Part shown: positions 15,090-23,019 of the stretch, piece by piece
Layout: each line of letters begins with the position of its first letter
How positions within the stretch are numbered: the stretch's first letter is position 1
DNA from: an uncultured Clostridium sp.
GTDB lineage: Bacteria; Bacillota; Clostridia; Oscillospirales; Butyricicoccaceae
Direction: 5' to 3'
DNA: 58,494 nucleotides
NCBI GenBank assembly: GCA_947427035.1
Contig: CANEGK010000009.1
Coordinates: forward strand, 1 to 58,494
The notes under the pieces: model-generated
Databases searched by the model: none
What the model saw: only the letters and a program-made list of their open reading frames with translations
Told to the model about the DNA's origin: nothing
Translations under genes and position numbers: made by a program

Positions 15090-15647
15090 TTAATATTCCA
15101 CGCCCTCTTCCTCGAGGTCGTACTGCGCCCCGTACTGTTCAAACAGCCGAAGCAGCTCGCTTCTGCGGCGGCGCCGCCGCCGGCCCGGAAGGGTCATTCC
15201 CCACACGCACCAGCCCAAAATATACAGCATGTCGGCCGCCCAGACCAGCGAACGCCCCGGCTGATGCGACAATGCGTCAATACAGGCGCCCAGCCCGAAA
15301 ATTTCATACCCGGCGACACCCGCCAGGCCCTGGAGAGAAAGCCGGCTCCCGTCCGCCAACGCCGCCTGCCCGTTGCTGACCGCCGTTACACGGCCGGCCA
15401 GCCAGCACCCGTCGTCGCTGCGCCATATGGCCAGTGCGCCCGCATACGGCTCGGCCCCCAATCTCACCGTGACGGCGCTGCCGGCGCGCAGGCCGGTTTC
15501 ATTCCCCGTGACGGCGCAGACCTGATACCGCAGCCCCGGCAGAAACATGCTGCCGGGCGACAGGGTCAAATATGTACACAACGCCAGCACAACGGCGAGC
15601 ACAGCCGCCAATATGCCCTTCCACTTTCCCTTTTTTTCAACATGCAT
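15090..15647 (-). CDS. Membrane protein with faint S26 signal-peptidase resemblance
   Basis: From the ATG at 15647 the product is 185 residues: transmembrane helix at about 11-30, a beta-rich extracellular segment, a second helix at about 134-152, then a run of seven Arg (156-162) and an acidic tail. Its spacing of motifs recalls SipW-type signal peptidases: PGSM (Ser33) just after the first helix, GLRAGSAVTV near 52-61, and LQGLAGVAGYEIFGLG before the second helix. The conserved His or Lys partner is not evident, so it may be inactive. The resemblance is distant and unconfirmed. It sits between a DUF3298 gene and a small membrane protein gene. Confidence 0.5.
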   Translation of the reverse strand: MHVEKKGKWKGILAAVLAVVLALCTYLTLSPGSMFLPGLRYQVCAVTGNETGLRAGSAVTVRLGAEPYAGALAIWRSDDGCWLAGRVTAVSNGQAALADGSRLSLQGLAGVAGYEIFGLGACIDALSHQPGRSLVWAADMLYILGWCVWGMTLPGRRRRRRRSELLRLFEQYGAQYDLEEEGVEY

Positions 15648-15742
15648 ACAGTCCTGTACCCTGCTTTCTGCGCACTGCAATTTCAATCCTAGTTTATCAC
15701 ATTGCGCGGCCCGTGTAAAGGCGGCGTAGCGCAATTGTCCGG

Positions 15743-16411
15743 TTACAACTGCACGGCCAGCATGGGCCCAAAATCGCTGTACCGCACCAGAAAGGATGGG
15801 ATGCCCAGGCTTCTGGGTCCCAGCGATTCGGCGGGGTAAAAAAACACGATGCCGTCATCGGCCAGATAATAGCCCCGCAGTGTGCGGCATTCCCTGCGTG
15901 CGCCGGCGAAAAAGGCGCCTTCCTGCCCCTGCTCCCATTCTTCGATCTGCCGTACAATGCACCTTACGGCCTGCTGCCGCCAAGGACTGCCCTGCCGGAA
16001 AAACCGCCCTGCCGGCACAATTTGGCCCGTTGCCAGCTCCCAGGTATGCGCTTCGCGCCGCAAAAAACTACCGTCGCAGCCCAATTCTTCCCAGCTGTCG
16101 CAAAAAATGGACAAAAAGCCGCCCTGATTGTACATGACGCTGAAAGAGCTGCCCGCCCGCAGCGGCGCAAAGCCGCCGTCCTTTTGCAGCATCTGCCTTT
16201 GCCGCTCGGCGCAGCGGCGCGGCTGTCCGCCGCACGCGCGGTAGCGTGCTTCAGCCCGGCTGCAGTAAAAGGCGTTGAGCCTGGCTGCGTTCGCACAGCC
16301 CGATAAAACCGGGTATTCGATTTCAACGCGCAGCGCCCCGTCTTTCGCGCCTGCCGTCCCGTTCAGCATTCGTGTCTCTATCTGCGCGGGCGCGCTTTTT
16401 TTCTCCGTCAT
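15743..16411 (-). CDS. Anchorless DUF3298/RsiV-like protein
   Basis: This 222-residue protein shows the pattern of a DUF3298 domain (about 75-220): SFSVMYNQGGFLSIF, a THTWELATGQ-like strand (HTWELATGQIVPAG), a helix (QAVRCIVRQIEEW), and the ending YYLADDGIVFFYP with SLGIPSFLVRY. Unlike RsiV it has no signal peptide, transmembrane helix or anti-sigma domain. GGTGAGGTG precedes the ATG by 7 bp. It is the first gene of the operon convergent with sigV-rsiV. How a domain that normally senses outside the cell would work in the cytoplasm is unclear; non-classical export is possible. Confidence 0.65.
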   Translation of the reverse strand: MTEKKSAPAQIETRMLNGTAGAKDGALRVEIEYPVLSGCANAARLNAFYCSRAEARYRACGGQPRRCAERQRQMLQKDGGFAPLRAGSSFSVMYNQGGFLSIFCDSWEELGCDGSFLRREAHTWELATGQIVPAGRFFRQGSPWRQQAVRCIVRQIEEWEQGQEGAFFAGARRECRTLRGYYLADDGIVFFYPAESLGPRSLGIPSFLVRYSDFGPMLAVQL

Positions 16412-16542
16412 ACGGCTTCACCTCACCCTTATTTTATTCTCCGGCGGCTTTTTTGTTCAAACGCCGGCCAGCGCGATTTGCGCAAACGGCGCCGTTTTTA
16501 CACCCAATCTGCCGCTTCCTGCCAATATCCTGCGTCAGAGTG

Positions 16543-16572
16543 TTGTCTGCGCCCTTGCTTTTGTGGTATACT
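16543..16572 (+). promoter_or_regulatory. Promoter of the DUF4364-DUF3048 operon
   Basis: TTGTCT (16543-16548), an 18-bp spacer and TATACT (16567-16572) lie 24 bp before the first start codon. Confidence 0.7.
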
Positions 16573-16595
16573 TCTATGTTGTAGGAGGTGTTTTT

Positions 16596-17165
16596 ATGGC
16601 CCGGTACGGGTACATCCGCGATCAAAAAGATATTCGTTATCTCATTTTGTTCTGCATGTCCTTCCTCCCCTTTGCCATCAGCGAAGCCGATTTGCTTGAT
16701 ATCGTCTTGATCGACGACGGCTTTGGCCATTTTGAGTTTTCCGAAGCCTTTCACGCCCTCATCGACCAGGGGCTGATCGCCTGTGTAGACACGGGCGCAG
16801 AAAAGCAGTACATTCTGACCGGCAAGGCGCAGAAGGTGCTGGACGCCGCGCAGAACGAACTGCGCGCCAGTGTGCGCGACAAAGCGCAGGCCTCCGCTAT
16901 CCGCGTTGTGCGGAAAATCGAACGCGACGCCACCATTCATACCGAGCATGTTGAAAACGAGGACGGCACCTTCAACGTCACGCTGGAAATATCGGGGAAA
17001 AAAGGCCTGGTTGCCGGCGTCAACATGATGGTGTTTACCCCCCGGCAGTGTGCCCTGCTCGAGGAAAACTTCCGCAAAAACGCCGAGCAGATTTATCAGA
17101 AGATGATAGCCCTGCTGCTGACCGACGGCGACGACGCCCCCTTTACAAGGGAGGGTAGCGTATGA
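16596..17165 (+). CDS. DUF4364 family protein
   Basis: The 189-residue product matches the DUF4364 family of Clostridia: an N-terminal winged-helix-like region (DIRYLILFCMSFL, SEADLLDIVL, LIDQGLIACVD) and a C-terminal beta domain with alternating basic and acidic strands. TAGGAGGTG is 7 bp before the ATG at 16596; the frame is open further upstream but has no start signal. It overlaps the DUF3048 gene by four bases. The fold suggests a DNA-binding regulator, but function is not established. It is transcribed from 16543-16572. Confidence 0.85.
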   Translation: MARYGYIRDQKDIRYLILFCMSFLPFAISEADLLDIVLIDDGFGHFEFSEAFHALIDQGLIACVDTGAEKQYILTGKAQKVLDAAQNELRASVRDKAQASAIRVVRKIERDATIHTEHVENEDGTFNVTLEISGKKGLVAGVNMMVFTPRQCALLEENFRKNAEQIYQKMIALLLTDGDDAPFTREGSV

Positions 17166-18319
17166 GCCGGCACCTTGTGCAGAAAAAGCGCCGGACGGAT
17201 CGGCGCATCCTCTTCGCGGCCATCGGGCTGGCCGTTCTGGCCCTTGCCGCCGTTCTGCTGCTGACCACCTGCGGCGGCCCGGAAGAGGAGCCTCCTCCCC
17301 CTGACGAGGACGAGCAGGTGCTCGTCCCCGACCCGACGCCTGCACCCCTGCCTCCTGAAGACGACGGCGACGACTTTGTGCCCGTCGGCAATGTAAACCC
17401 CCTGACCGGCCTGTGCGACGGCATCGGCGACGACATGCTCGGCCGCCGCCCTGTCGCCTTTATGGTGAGCAACAGCTACGACAGTCTGCCCCAGTGGGGT
17501 ATTTCACAGGCCGACATCATTTACGAAATGCTGGCCGAAGGGCGCATCACCCGCCTGCTCGCCATTTTTCAGGATCCGTCCAAAATTGACGCGCTGGCCT
17601 CCATCCGCTCGGCGCGGCCCTATTTCATCGACATCGCGCAGAGCTACGGCGCCGTTTACATGCACTTTGGCGGCAGTGTGCCGGCCTATAACGCCATCGC
17701 GGCGCGCAGCGACCTCATTTCCATTGACGGCATCAAGGGCAATTGGGAAGGCACGCTGTTTCTCCGCGATCCCGGCCGGCGCAAATCGCTCGGCCGCGAA
17801 CATTCGGTCTATACTGACGGTGAAAAAATTGAAGAGGCCCTGCCCAAGCTCAAGGCTGATTTGAGCCTTGAGGGTTCGCCTTCTGCCTTCCAGTTCGGTA
17901 GCGAGCATTCGACCGTGAACGGCACGCCGGCCGTCAAAATCACCGTCACCTACAGCGAGCGCAACAAGCCGTGGTATGAATACGACGCCGAAAGCGGCGA
18001 ATACCTGCGCTTTCAGTTCGGCGACCCGCACATGGACGCCTGGCAGGACAAGCAAGTCTCGGTCAAAAACCTCTTTGTCCTGCGGATGCCCACCCGCGAC
18101 GTGCCCGACAGCAGCCTCAAGCTGGTCGAAATCACGACGACAGGACAGGGCTCCGGCTACTATTTCTGCGACGGCAAAATGGTGGAAATCACCTGGAAGA
18201 AGGCCGGCTATAATAAACCCATCACCTTTTATACCGCCGCCGGGCAGGAGTTGACCGCCGCCCGCGGGCAAAGCTTCATCTCGGTTGTCACCGAAAATGC
18301 CAGCGTCGTCATCGAATAG
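17162..18319 (+). CDS. DUF3048 (YerB-like) lipoprotein
   Basis: The 385-residue product has a hydrophobic N-terminal helix (about 16-36) ending in a lipobox with Cys37 (LLTTC). A Pro/Asp/Glu-rich linker (about 39-72) leads to the DUF3048 domain (NPLTGLCDG onward, with RRPVAFMVSN and DIIYEMLAEGRITRLLAIF) and a C-terminal domain closing with ISVVTENASVVIE. YerB-type lipoproteins are exported; their biochemical role is unknown. The gene overlaps the DUF4364 gene by ATGA, so both are made together. A terminator follows directly. Confidence 0.88.
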   Translation: MSRHLVQKKRRTDRRILFAAIGLAVLALAAVLLLTTCGGPEEEPPPPDEDEQVLVPDPTPAPLPPEDDGDDFVPVGNVNPLTGLCDGIGDDMLGRRPVAFMVSNSYDSLPQWGISQADIIYEMLAEGRITRLLAIFQDPSKIDALASIRSARPYFIDIAQSYGAVYMHFGGSVPAYNAIAARSDLISIDGIKGNWEGTLFLRDPGRRKSLGREHSVYTDGEKIEEALPKLKADLSLEGSPSAFQFGSEHSTVNGTPAVKITVTYSERNKPWYEYDAESGEYLRFQFGDPHMDAWQDKQVSVKNLFVLRMPTRDVPDSSLKLVEITTTGQGSGYYFCDGKMVEITWKKAGYNKPITFYTAAGQELTAARGQSFISVVTENASVVIE

Positions 18320-18330
18320 CTGTCAAACTG

Positions 18331-18364
18331 AAAATCCCCTCTGGCCCTTGCCAGAGGGGATTTT
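18331..18364. terminator. Terminator after DUF3048 gene
   Basis: A 14-bp stem (AAAATCCCCTCTGG and its complement) with T-run; it also faces the end of the convergent small gene at 18368. Confidence 0.9.
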
Positions 18365-18367
18365 GGA

Positions 18368-18685
18368 TTATTCCTGAGCGCGGATCCGCGCAATCACATA
18401 CAGGATCAAAGCGATCTCCGCCAGACCGGAAATCAGTTCAAAGGCAATCGCTGCGCGGGGGCGCTCGCACCGCTTCCCCAGCAACGAGTCCAGAAAGACA
18501 AGATGGGCGGCAAGAGCGGTGTAAACGAAGAAAATCAAATCGCCCCAAAGGGAACGCGCTCTGCCAGTCAGGCCCTCGGTGCTGAAAACGAAGATGAGCG
18601 CTGCAAGCCCCGTCAACGTGATAACGGCGAAAGCAACCCAGTACCACCGCGGAGGGTTATGGCGTTTTTTGAAATTATTTCCCAT
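18368..18685 (-). CDS. Small three-helix membrane protein
   Basis: A 105-residue protein with a basic N-terminus (GNNFKKRHNPPRW) and three hydrophobic helices at about 14-35, 47-68 and 82-101. GAAAGGAGAGG lies upstream of the ATG. It is separated by about 200 bp from the BMP/ABC operon, where no clear promoter or gene was found. Family not recognised. Confidence 0.6.
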   Translation of the reverse strand: MGNNFKKRHNPPRWYWVAFAVITLTGLAALIFVFSTEGLTGRARSLWGDLIFFVYTALAAHLVFLDSLLGKRCERPRAAIAFELISGLAEIALILYVIARIRAQE

Positions 18686-18883
18686 TATGGCGCCCCTCTC
18701 CTTTCAGTGCTATCCCCTAGTCCCCATTCGCCCTGCACCCGCACAACGCGGGAAGCGCCCCTATTATTTCACTGGATGTATATCCGTCCGAACGCTAGCG
18801 AGAAAGAACGGGCAGTCCCTTTCCACCATGCCGGGGGAAATTACGGCTTTATCGGCCACAACGGCAAGGGTCAGAGGGGATTT

Positions 18884-19315
18884 TTACTGTGCGTTACAAA
18901 CGACATACAGGTGCGCCGCCCCAAACAGCACGGCGAAGGCCGCAAGCAGCCAGTACGCCATGCACAGCCCTGTCGCCAAAAAGACGGCGGACGGCACAGC
19001 GGCCAGGCCGACGGCCAGCTTTTTTGCCGGTTTACGGGCATACAGTACCCATAAACCCCAGTAAAGCAGTATCAACGCCGGCACGATGACCGCCCATACA
19101 ACGAAGATGCCGGATGAGGGGAACCCGCCGCACAGCGGTTTGAAGTTGAGGGCCATACAGGCAATACAGCCATAACGCCCGACCTGCTCCAACGCACACG
19201 CAGCGCGGTTTGCGCAGCGCAGCGTCACACCATGCCCGCGCCATGCGCTGGCGGCGTTGGGCGCCAGAAGCAGCAGAACGACGCCCGCGCCCAAAACACT
19301 GAGCCACCCGTTCAT
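18884..19315 (-). CDS. Membrane protein of the BMP/ABC operon, unknown
   Basis: A 143-residue hydrophobic protein with helices at about 5-23, 68-90, 98-118 and 119-139 and a Cys-containing loop (RCANRAACALEQVGRYGC). Its ATG overlaps the stop of the upstream permease by four bases (ATGA), which argues that it is a real gene in that operon. It does not resemble known transporter components. It could be an accessory subunit; this is a guess from position. Confidence 0.55.
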   Translation of the reverse strand: MNGWLSVLGAGVVLLLLAPNAASAWRGHGVTLRCANRAACALEQVGRYGCIACMALNFKPLCGGFPSSGIFVVWAVIVPALILLYWGLWVLYARKPAKKLAVGLAAVPSAVFLATGLCMAYWLLAAFAVLFGAAHLYVVCNAQ

Positions 19316-20289
19316 CGCTCTTCGCGAAAGTACGGATTGCCCAGGCTGGCCGGCGGCTGATTTTCACGCCGGTGCTTGAAGCTGACAAATACCAGCACCA
19401 GCACGGTCGCCACATAGGGCAGCGTGTCGTAAAGCTGTGTGGGAATTCCCAGCGACACATACAGCCGCATGATGGACAGCGCGCCAAACACGAGCGACCC
19501 CAGAAGGGCGCGCGCCGGGCTCCACATGGCGAAAATGACGAGCGCCACCGCAATCCAGCCCTTGCCGCCGATGCAGTCATGCACCCAGATGCCGCCGCAG
19601 GTCACCATAACGATGTACATGCCGCCAACCCCGCAAATGCCGCCGCCGATGCACGAGGCCGCGTATTTGTAGCAGGTGACGTCGATACCGGCGGCGTCGG
19701 CCGTCTGCGGGCTTTCCCCCACGGCGCGCAGATTCAGGCCCCTGCGCGAATGCTTTAAAAACCACGCTATCACAACCGCCGCCGCAATGCCGAGATAAAC
19801 CAGAATATTGTAGCTGAACAGCAGTTTCCCCAGATAGGGGATATCCGACAGCACCGGAATGTATACGCCGGCAAAGGCAGCCTTGACCGTATCCCCAACG
19901 GCGGCGTAGCCCGAAGCCGACTGATTTGCCATGACCTCGCCGAAAAAGTTGGCGAAACCGGTGCCGAAAATGGTGAGCGCCAGACCGGTGACGTTCTGGT
20001 TGGCGCGCAGCGTAATGGTCAGCAGGCTGAAAATAAACGAGCCGAAGGCGCCGCAGACAAAGGCGCAGACCAAAGCGATGGCGAGCGCCAGCAGTCCCGA
20101 CGGCTGCGCTGCGGCGCGTTCGTAATAATACGCGCCGGCCAGGCCGGCCACGCCGCCCATAAACATCAGCCCCTCGACGCCCAGGTTGAGATTGCCCGAT
20201 TTTTCCGTCAATATTTCGCCCAGCGTGCCGAAGAGCAGCGGAGTACCCGCCAGCACGGCTGCGACCAGCAGATTGATAAAGCTATCCAT
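19312..20289 (-). CDS. ABC transporter permease, nucleoside (BMP) type, second subunit
   Basis: From the ATG at 20289 the product is 325 residues with about eight to nine membrane helices. It opens with LLVAAVLAGTPLLFGTLGEIL and has the family block TEKSGNLNLGVEGLMFMGG and a later GCIGG-type turn (HDCIGGKGWIAVAL). It corresponds to NupQ/YufQ of nucleoside importers. AAAGGAG is 7 bp upstream. It overlaps the neighbouring permease by 8 bases and the downstream small membrane gene by 4. It pairs with that permease and the ATPase to import nucleosides delivered by the BMP lipoprotein. Confidence 0.9.
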   Translation of the reverse strand: MDSFINLLVAAVLAGTPLLFGTLGEILTEKSGNLNLGVEGLMFMGGVAGLAGAYYYERAAAQPSGLLALAIALVCAFVCGAFGSFIFSLLTITLRANQNVTGLALTIFGTGFANFFGEVMANQSASGYAAVGDTVKAAFAGVYIPVLSDIPYLGKLLFSYNILVYLGIAAAVVIAWFLKHSRRGLNLRAVGESPQTADAAGIDVTCYKYAASCIGGGICGVGGMYIVMVTCGGIWVHDCIGGKGWIAVALVIFAMWSPARALLGSLVFGALSIMRLYVSLGIPTQLYDTLPYVATVLVLVFVSFKHRRENQPPASLGNPYFREER

Positions 20290-21388
20290 GCTTCCGCTCC
20301 TTTCCCCCGCGCAGCACCAGCCTGTAGCGGATGAAAAATTCACAGCCCAGCATAAAGAAAAGGATGATGCCGGTCAGCACCTCGGCCGCCGAGGCCGGGA
20401 TGAGAAAGACCGTCTGAATGCGCCCGGATCCCTTTTGCAAAATGGCGAGGAAGCCGGCGACAAAGACCATGACGACGGGGTTAAGTCGCGCCAGCCATGC
20501 CACCGTAATGGCGGTAAAGCCGATGCCGCCCGCCGTGTTTTCCGTCAGCGTATAGTTGACGCCCGACACCTGCAAAAAGCCCACCAGGCCGGCGACAGCG
20601 CCCGAAATCAGCATGGTGCGGATGATGATGCGCGGCACATTCATGCCCGCATAGCGCGCCGTCGGCTCGCTTTCGCCGACAACGGCGATTTCATACCCCT
20701 GTTTGCTGCGGCGCAGATAAACCGCCATGCCGACGACGAGCAGCAGCACCAGCACCCAGCCGATATGCACGCCAAACAGCCGGGGCAGCTTGGCCGCATT
20801 GTCAAACATGGCGATTTTGGGAAAGCCGCCGCTCGACGGCTTTTTCCACGGCCCGTTTTGCAGGTAGCGCTCAAAGCCGAGAATGATGTAGTTGAACATC
20901 AGGGTAAAAAGCGTCTCGTTGGTGCCCCATTTGGCCTTAAAGAGCGCGGGGATGACGCCCCATACCGCGCCGGCCAGCACAGCGGCCAGGAACATGACAA
21001 CAAGCAGCAACGGCCGCGGCAGGCTCTGGCTGTAAAACAGCGCAAAGTAGCTGGCGGCAATGGCGCCCGCCATGATCTGCCCTTCGGCGCCGATGTTCCA
21101 GAACTTCATTTTGAAGGCGGGCGCGATGGCGACGGCTGCGCCCAGCAGCGGAATGGCTTTTTTGATGGTCTCCACCAAAACGGTTTTGCTGCCGACCGCT
21201 CCCAGCACCAGCTGCGTGTAGACGGAAACCGGGTTGTGCCCCAGCGCCAAGATGAGCAGCGCTCCCGTCAAAGCGGCGCCGAGCGCCGCCAGCGCGCGGA
21301 TGAGCCAGATTTTTCTGGTGGAAATATCGCCGCGCTTGACGATGCGGATGAGCGGCTCGCGGTGAACGGCGCCATGTCCTTCGGTCAT
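20282..21388 (-). CDS. ABC transporter permease, nucleoside (BMP) type, first subunit
   Basis: From the ATG at 21388 the product is 368 residues. A short cytoplasmic N-terminus precedes about eight membrane helices, with the conserved block AIAPAFKMKFWNIGAEGQIMAG and TLMFNYI motif typical of NupP/YufP permeases. It overlaps the ATPase gene by four bases (ATGA) and the next permease by eight, a tight translational coupling. GAAGGGGGG precedes the start. Confidence 0.92.
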   Translation of the reverse strand: MTEGHGAVHREPLIRIVKRGDISTRKIWLIRALAALGAALTGALLILALGHNPVSVYTQLVLGAVGSKTVLVETIKKAIPLLGAAVAIAPAFKMKFWNIGAEGQIMAGAIAASYFALFYSQSLPRPLLLVVMFLAAVLAGAVWGVIPALFKAKWGTNETLFTLMFNYIILGFERYLQNGPWKKPSSGGFPKIAMFDNAAKLPRLFGVHIGWVLVLLLVVGMAVYLRRSKQGYEIAVVGESEPTARYAGMNVPRIIIRTMLISGAVAGLVGFLQVSGVNYTLTENTAGGIGFTAITVAWLARLNPVVMVFVAGFLAILQKGSGRIQTVFLIPASAAEVLTGIILFFMLGCEFFIRYRLVLRGGKERKHG

Positions 21389-22929
21389 TGCCTGCGCCCC
21401 CCTTCCCCTGTATGCGTCATAAGCAGGCCGATTTCCTCTTTGGTCGCCCAGCGCGCGTCGACGATGCCGCTGACTTTGCCGCCGCACAGCACCAGAATGC
21501 GGTCGCACAGCTCGAGCAGCACGTCAAGATCCTCGCCGACGTACAAAACGGCGGCGCCTTTTTCCTTCTGCTCGTTGAGCAAGTGGTAGATCGTATAGGA
21601 CGAATTGATATCCAGTCCGCGCACCGGATAGGCGGTGATAAGCACTGAAGGAGACGACGCGATTTCACGCCCCACCAGCACCTTTTGCACATTGCCGCCC
21701 GACATGCGCCGCACCGGCGCAGACAGGCCCGGCGTGGAAACCTCCAGCCGCTCGACGACCTCTTCGGCCAGTGCCCGCGCCGGGGCGCGATCGGCAAAAG
21801 GCCCCTTTCCGCCGCGATAGTTTTTCAACATCATGTTGTCGACAATGTCCATGTCCGCGACCAGACCCATGCCCAGACGATCTTCGGGGACAAAGGCGAG
21901 GGCTACGCCCTTTTTGATAATTTCCATCGGACTTTTGCCCACCAAATTTTCGTGAACATCGACGCCCCCGACCTGCCCGGCGTACAAAATGGCGCCGCCC
22001 TGCACAGGACAGAGTCCTGCGATGGCTTCGCACAGCTCTTTCTGGCCGCTGCCCGCAATGCCGGCAATGCCCAGGATTTCGCCGCCGTAGGCCGAAAACG
22101 ACACCCTGTCCAGCAGCGTCAGCCCCTCTTCGCTGATGCATGTCAGGTCGACGACCTTCAGCCGTTCCTCGCCGCGCGGGACGGCGGGGCGGTCGATATC
22201 CAGTGTGACAGAACGGCCGACCATCATTTCGGTCAGCGCCTGCGGGCTGGTCTGCGCCGTCTCGACCGTGCCGACATAAGCGCCCTTACGCAAAACCGCG
22301 ACGCGGTCGGACAGATCCATGACCTCGCCCAGCTTGTGCGTGATGATGACAATGGCCTTGCCGTCGTCGCGCATGTTGCGCAAAACGGCAAAGAGCTTGT
22401 CCGCCTCCTGCGGGGTGAGCACGGCGGTCGGCTCGTCCAGAATGAGGATTTCCGCGCCGCGGTACAACACCTTGATGATTTCCACCGTCTGCTTTTCGCT
22501 GACCGACATGTCGTACACCTTCCGGCCCGGGTCGATGTCAAAGCCGTATCTGCGGCTGATTTCCGTAATCGACCGGCCCAGCGCGCGGCGGTCGAGCACC
22601 CGCTTTCCCTCAAGCCCGAGCACGATGTTTTCCGCCGCCGTAAAAACGTCTACCAGCTTAAAATGCTGGTGAATCATGCCGATGCCCAGCGCAAAGGCAT
22701 CCTTTGGCGAGCGGATGACAACCGGCTCGCCCCCGACCAGAATCTCGCCCTCGTCGGGGAAGTAAATGCCCGACAGCATGTTCATGAGCGTCGTTTTGCC
22801 GCTTCCGTTTTCGCCCAGCAGGGCCAGAATTTCGCCCCGCCGCACCTCAAGACAGACTTTGTTGTTGGCGACGACCTCGCCAAAGCGCTTGGTCAGATCT
22901 CTGACCTCTATCGCATTTTCCTTTTTGAT
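21385..22929 (-). CDS. ABC transporter ATPase with duplicated nucleotide-binding domains, nucleoside type
   Basis: The product carries two ABC modules. The first has Walker A GENGSGKTT, a Q-loop (MIHQHFKLVDVFTA), signature LSVSEKQ-like (DMSVSEKQTVEIIKVL) and Walker B ILILDEPTAVL. The second has a degenerate Walker A (IAGSGQKEL) and VRRMSGGNVQKVLVGRE. This is the NupO/YufO layout. The start is odd: homology to the first beta strands extends to about 22929 (IKKENAIEVRDLTKRFGEVV), but no ATG, GTG or TTG lies in frame there. Options are ATC at 22929, which has GGGGG 7 bp upstream, an indel in the A5 run next to an out-of-frame ATG, or an internal GTG at 22845 that would drop the first strands. 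Confidence 0.9.
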   Translation of the reverse strand: MKKENAIEVRDLTKRFGEVVANNKVCLEVRRGEILALLGENGSGKTTLMNMLSGIYFPDEGEILVGGEPVVIRSPKDAFALGIGMIHQHFKLVDVFTAAENIVLGLEGKRVLDRRALGRSITEISRRYGFDIDPGRKVYDMSVSEKQTVEIIKVLYRGAEILILDEPTAVLTPQEADKLFAVLRNMRDDGKAIVIITHKLGEVMDLSDRVAVLRKGAYVGTVETAQTSPQALTEMMVGRSVTLDIDRPAVPRGEERLKVVDLTCISEEGLTLLDRVSFSAYGGEILGIAGIAGSGQKELCEAIAGLCPVQGGAILYAGQVGGVDVHENLVGKSPMEIIKKGVALAFVPEDRLGMGLVADMDIVDNMMLKNYRGGKGPFADRAPARALAEEVVERLEVSTPGLSAPVRRMSGGNVQKVLVGREIASSPSVLITAYPVRGLDINSSYTIYHLLNEQKEKGAAVLYVGEDLDVLLELCDRILVLCGGKVSGIVDARWATKEEIGLLMTHTGEGGRRQ

Positions 22930-22967
22930 GACACATCCCCCGCTTCCCCATGGACTCCAATTGCAAT

Positions 22968-23000
22968 CATGGCGGAGCGCCGACGCGGCCCTCCGCCATG
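22968..23000 (-). terminator. Intercistronic hairpin between BMP lipoprotein and ATPase genes
   Basis: A 10-bp stem CATGGCGGAG/CTCCGCCATG with a 13-nt loop and no T-run. In binding-protein ABC operons such hairpins stabilise or partly terminate the message so that the binding protein is made in excess. Confidence 0.65.
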
Positions 23001-23019
23001 AAACACGGTACAGAATATT

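Noticed and set aside
18686..18883. Possible leader or small RNA between the BMP operon and the three-helix membrane gene
   Set aside because: No stable hairpin with a T-run, no consensus promoter and no short gene with a ribosome binding site were found.
20186..21589. Long antisense open frame across the ABC permease genes
   Set aside because: Same GC-bias effect; the translated sequence is rich in Arg, His and Gln with no recognisable fold, whereas the minus-strand permeases are clear.
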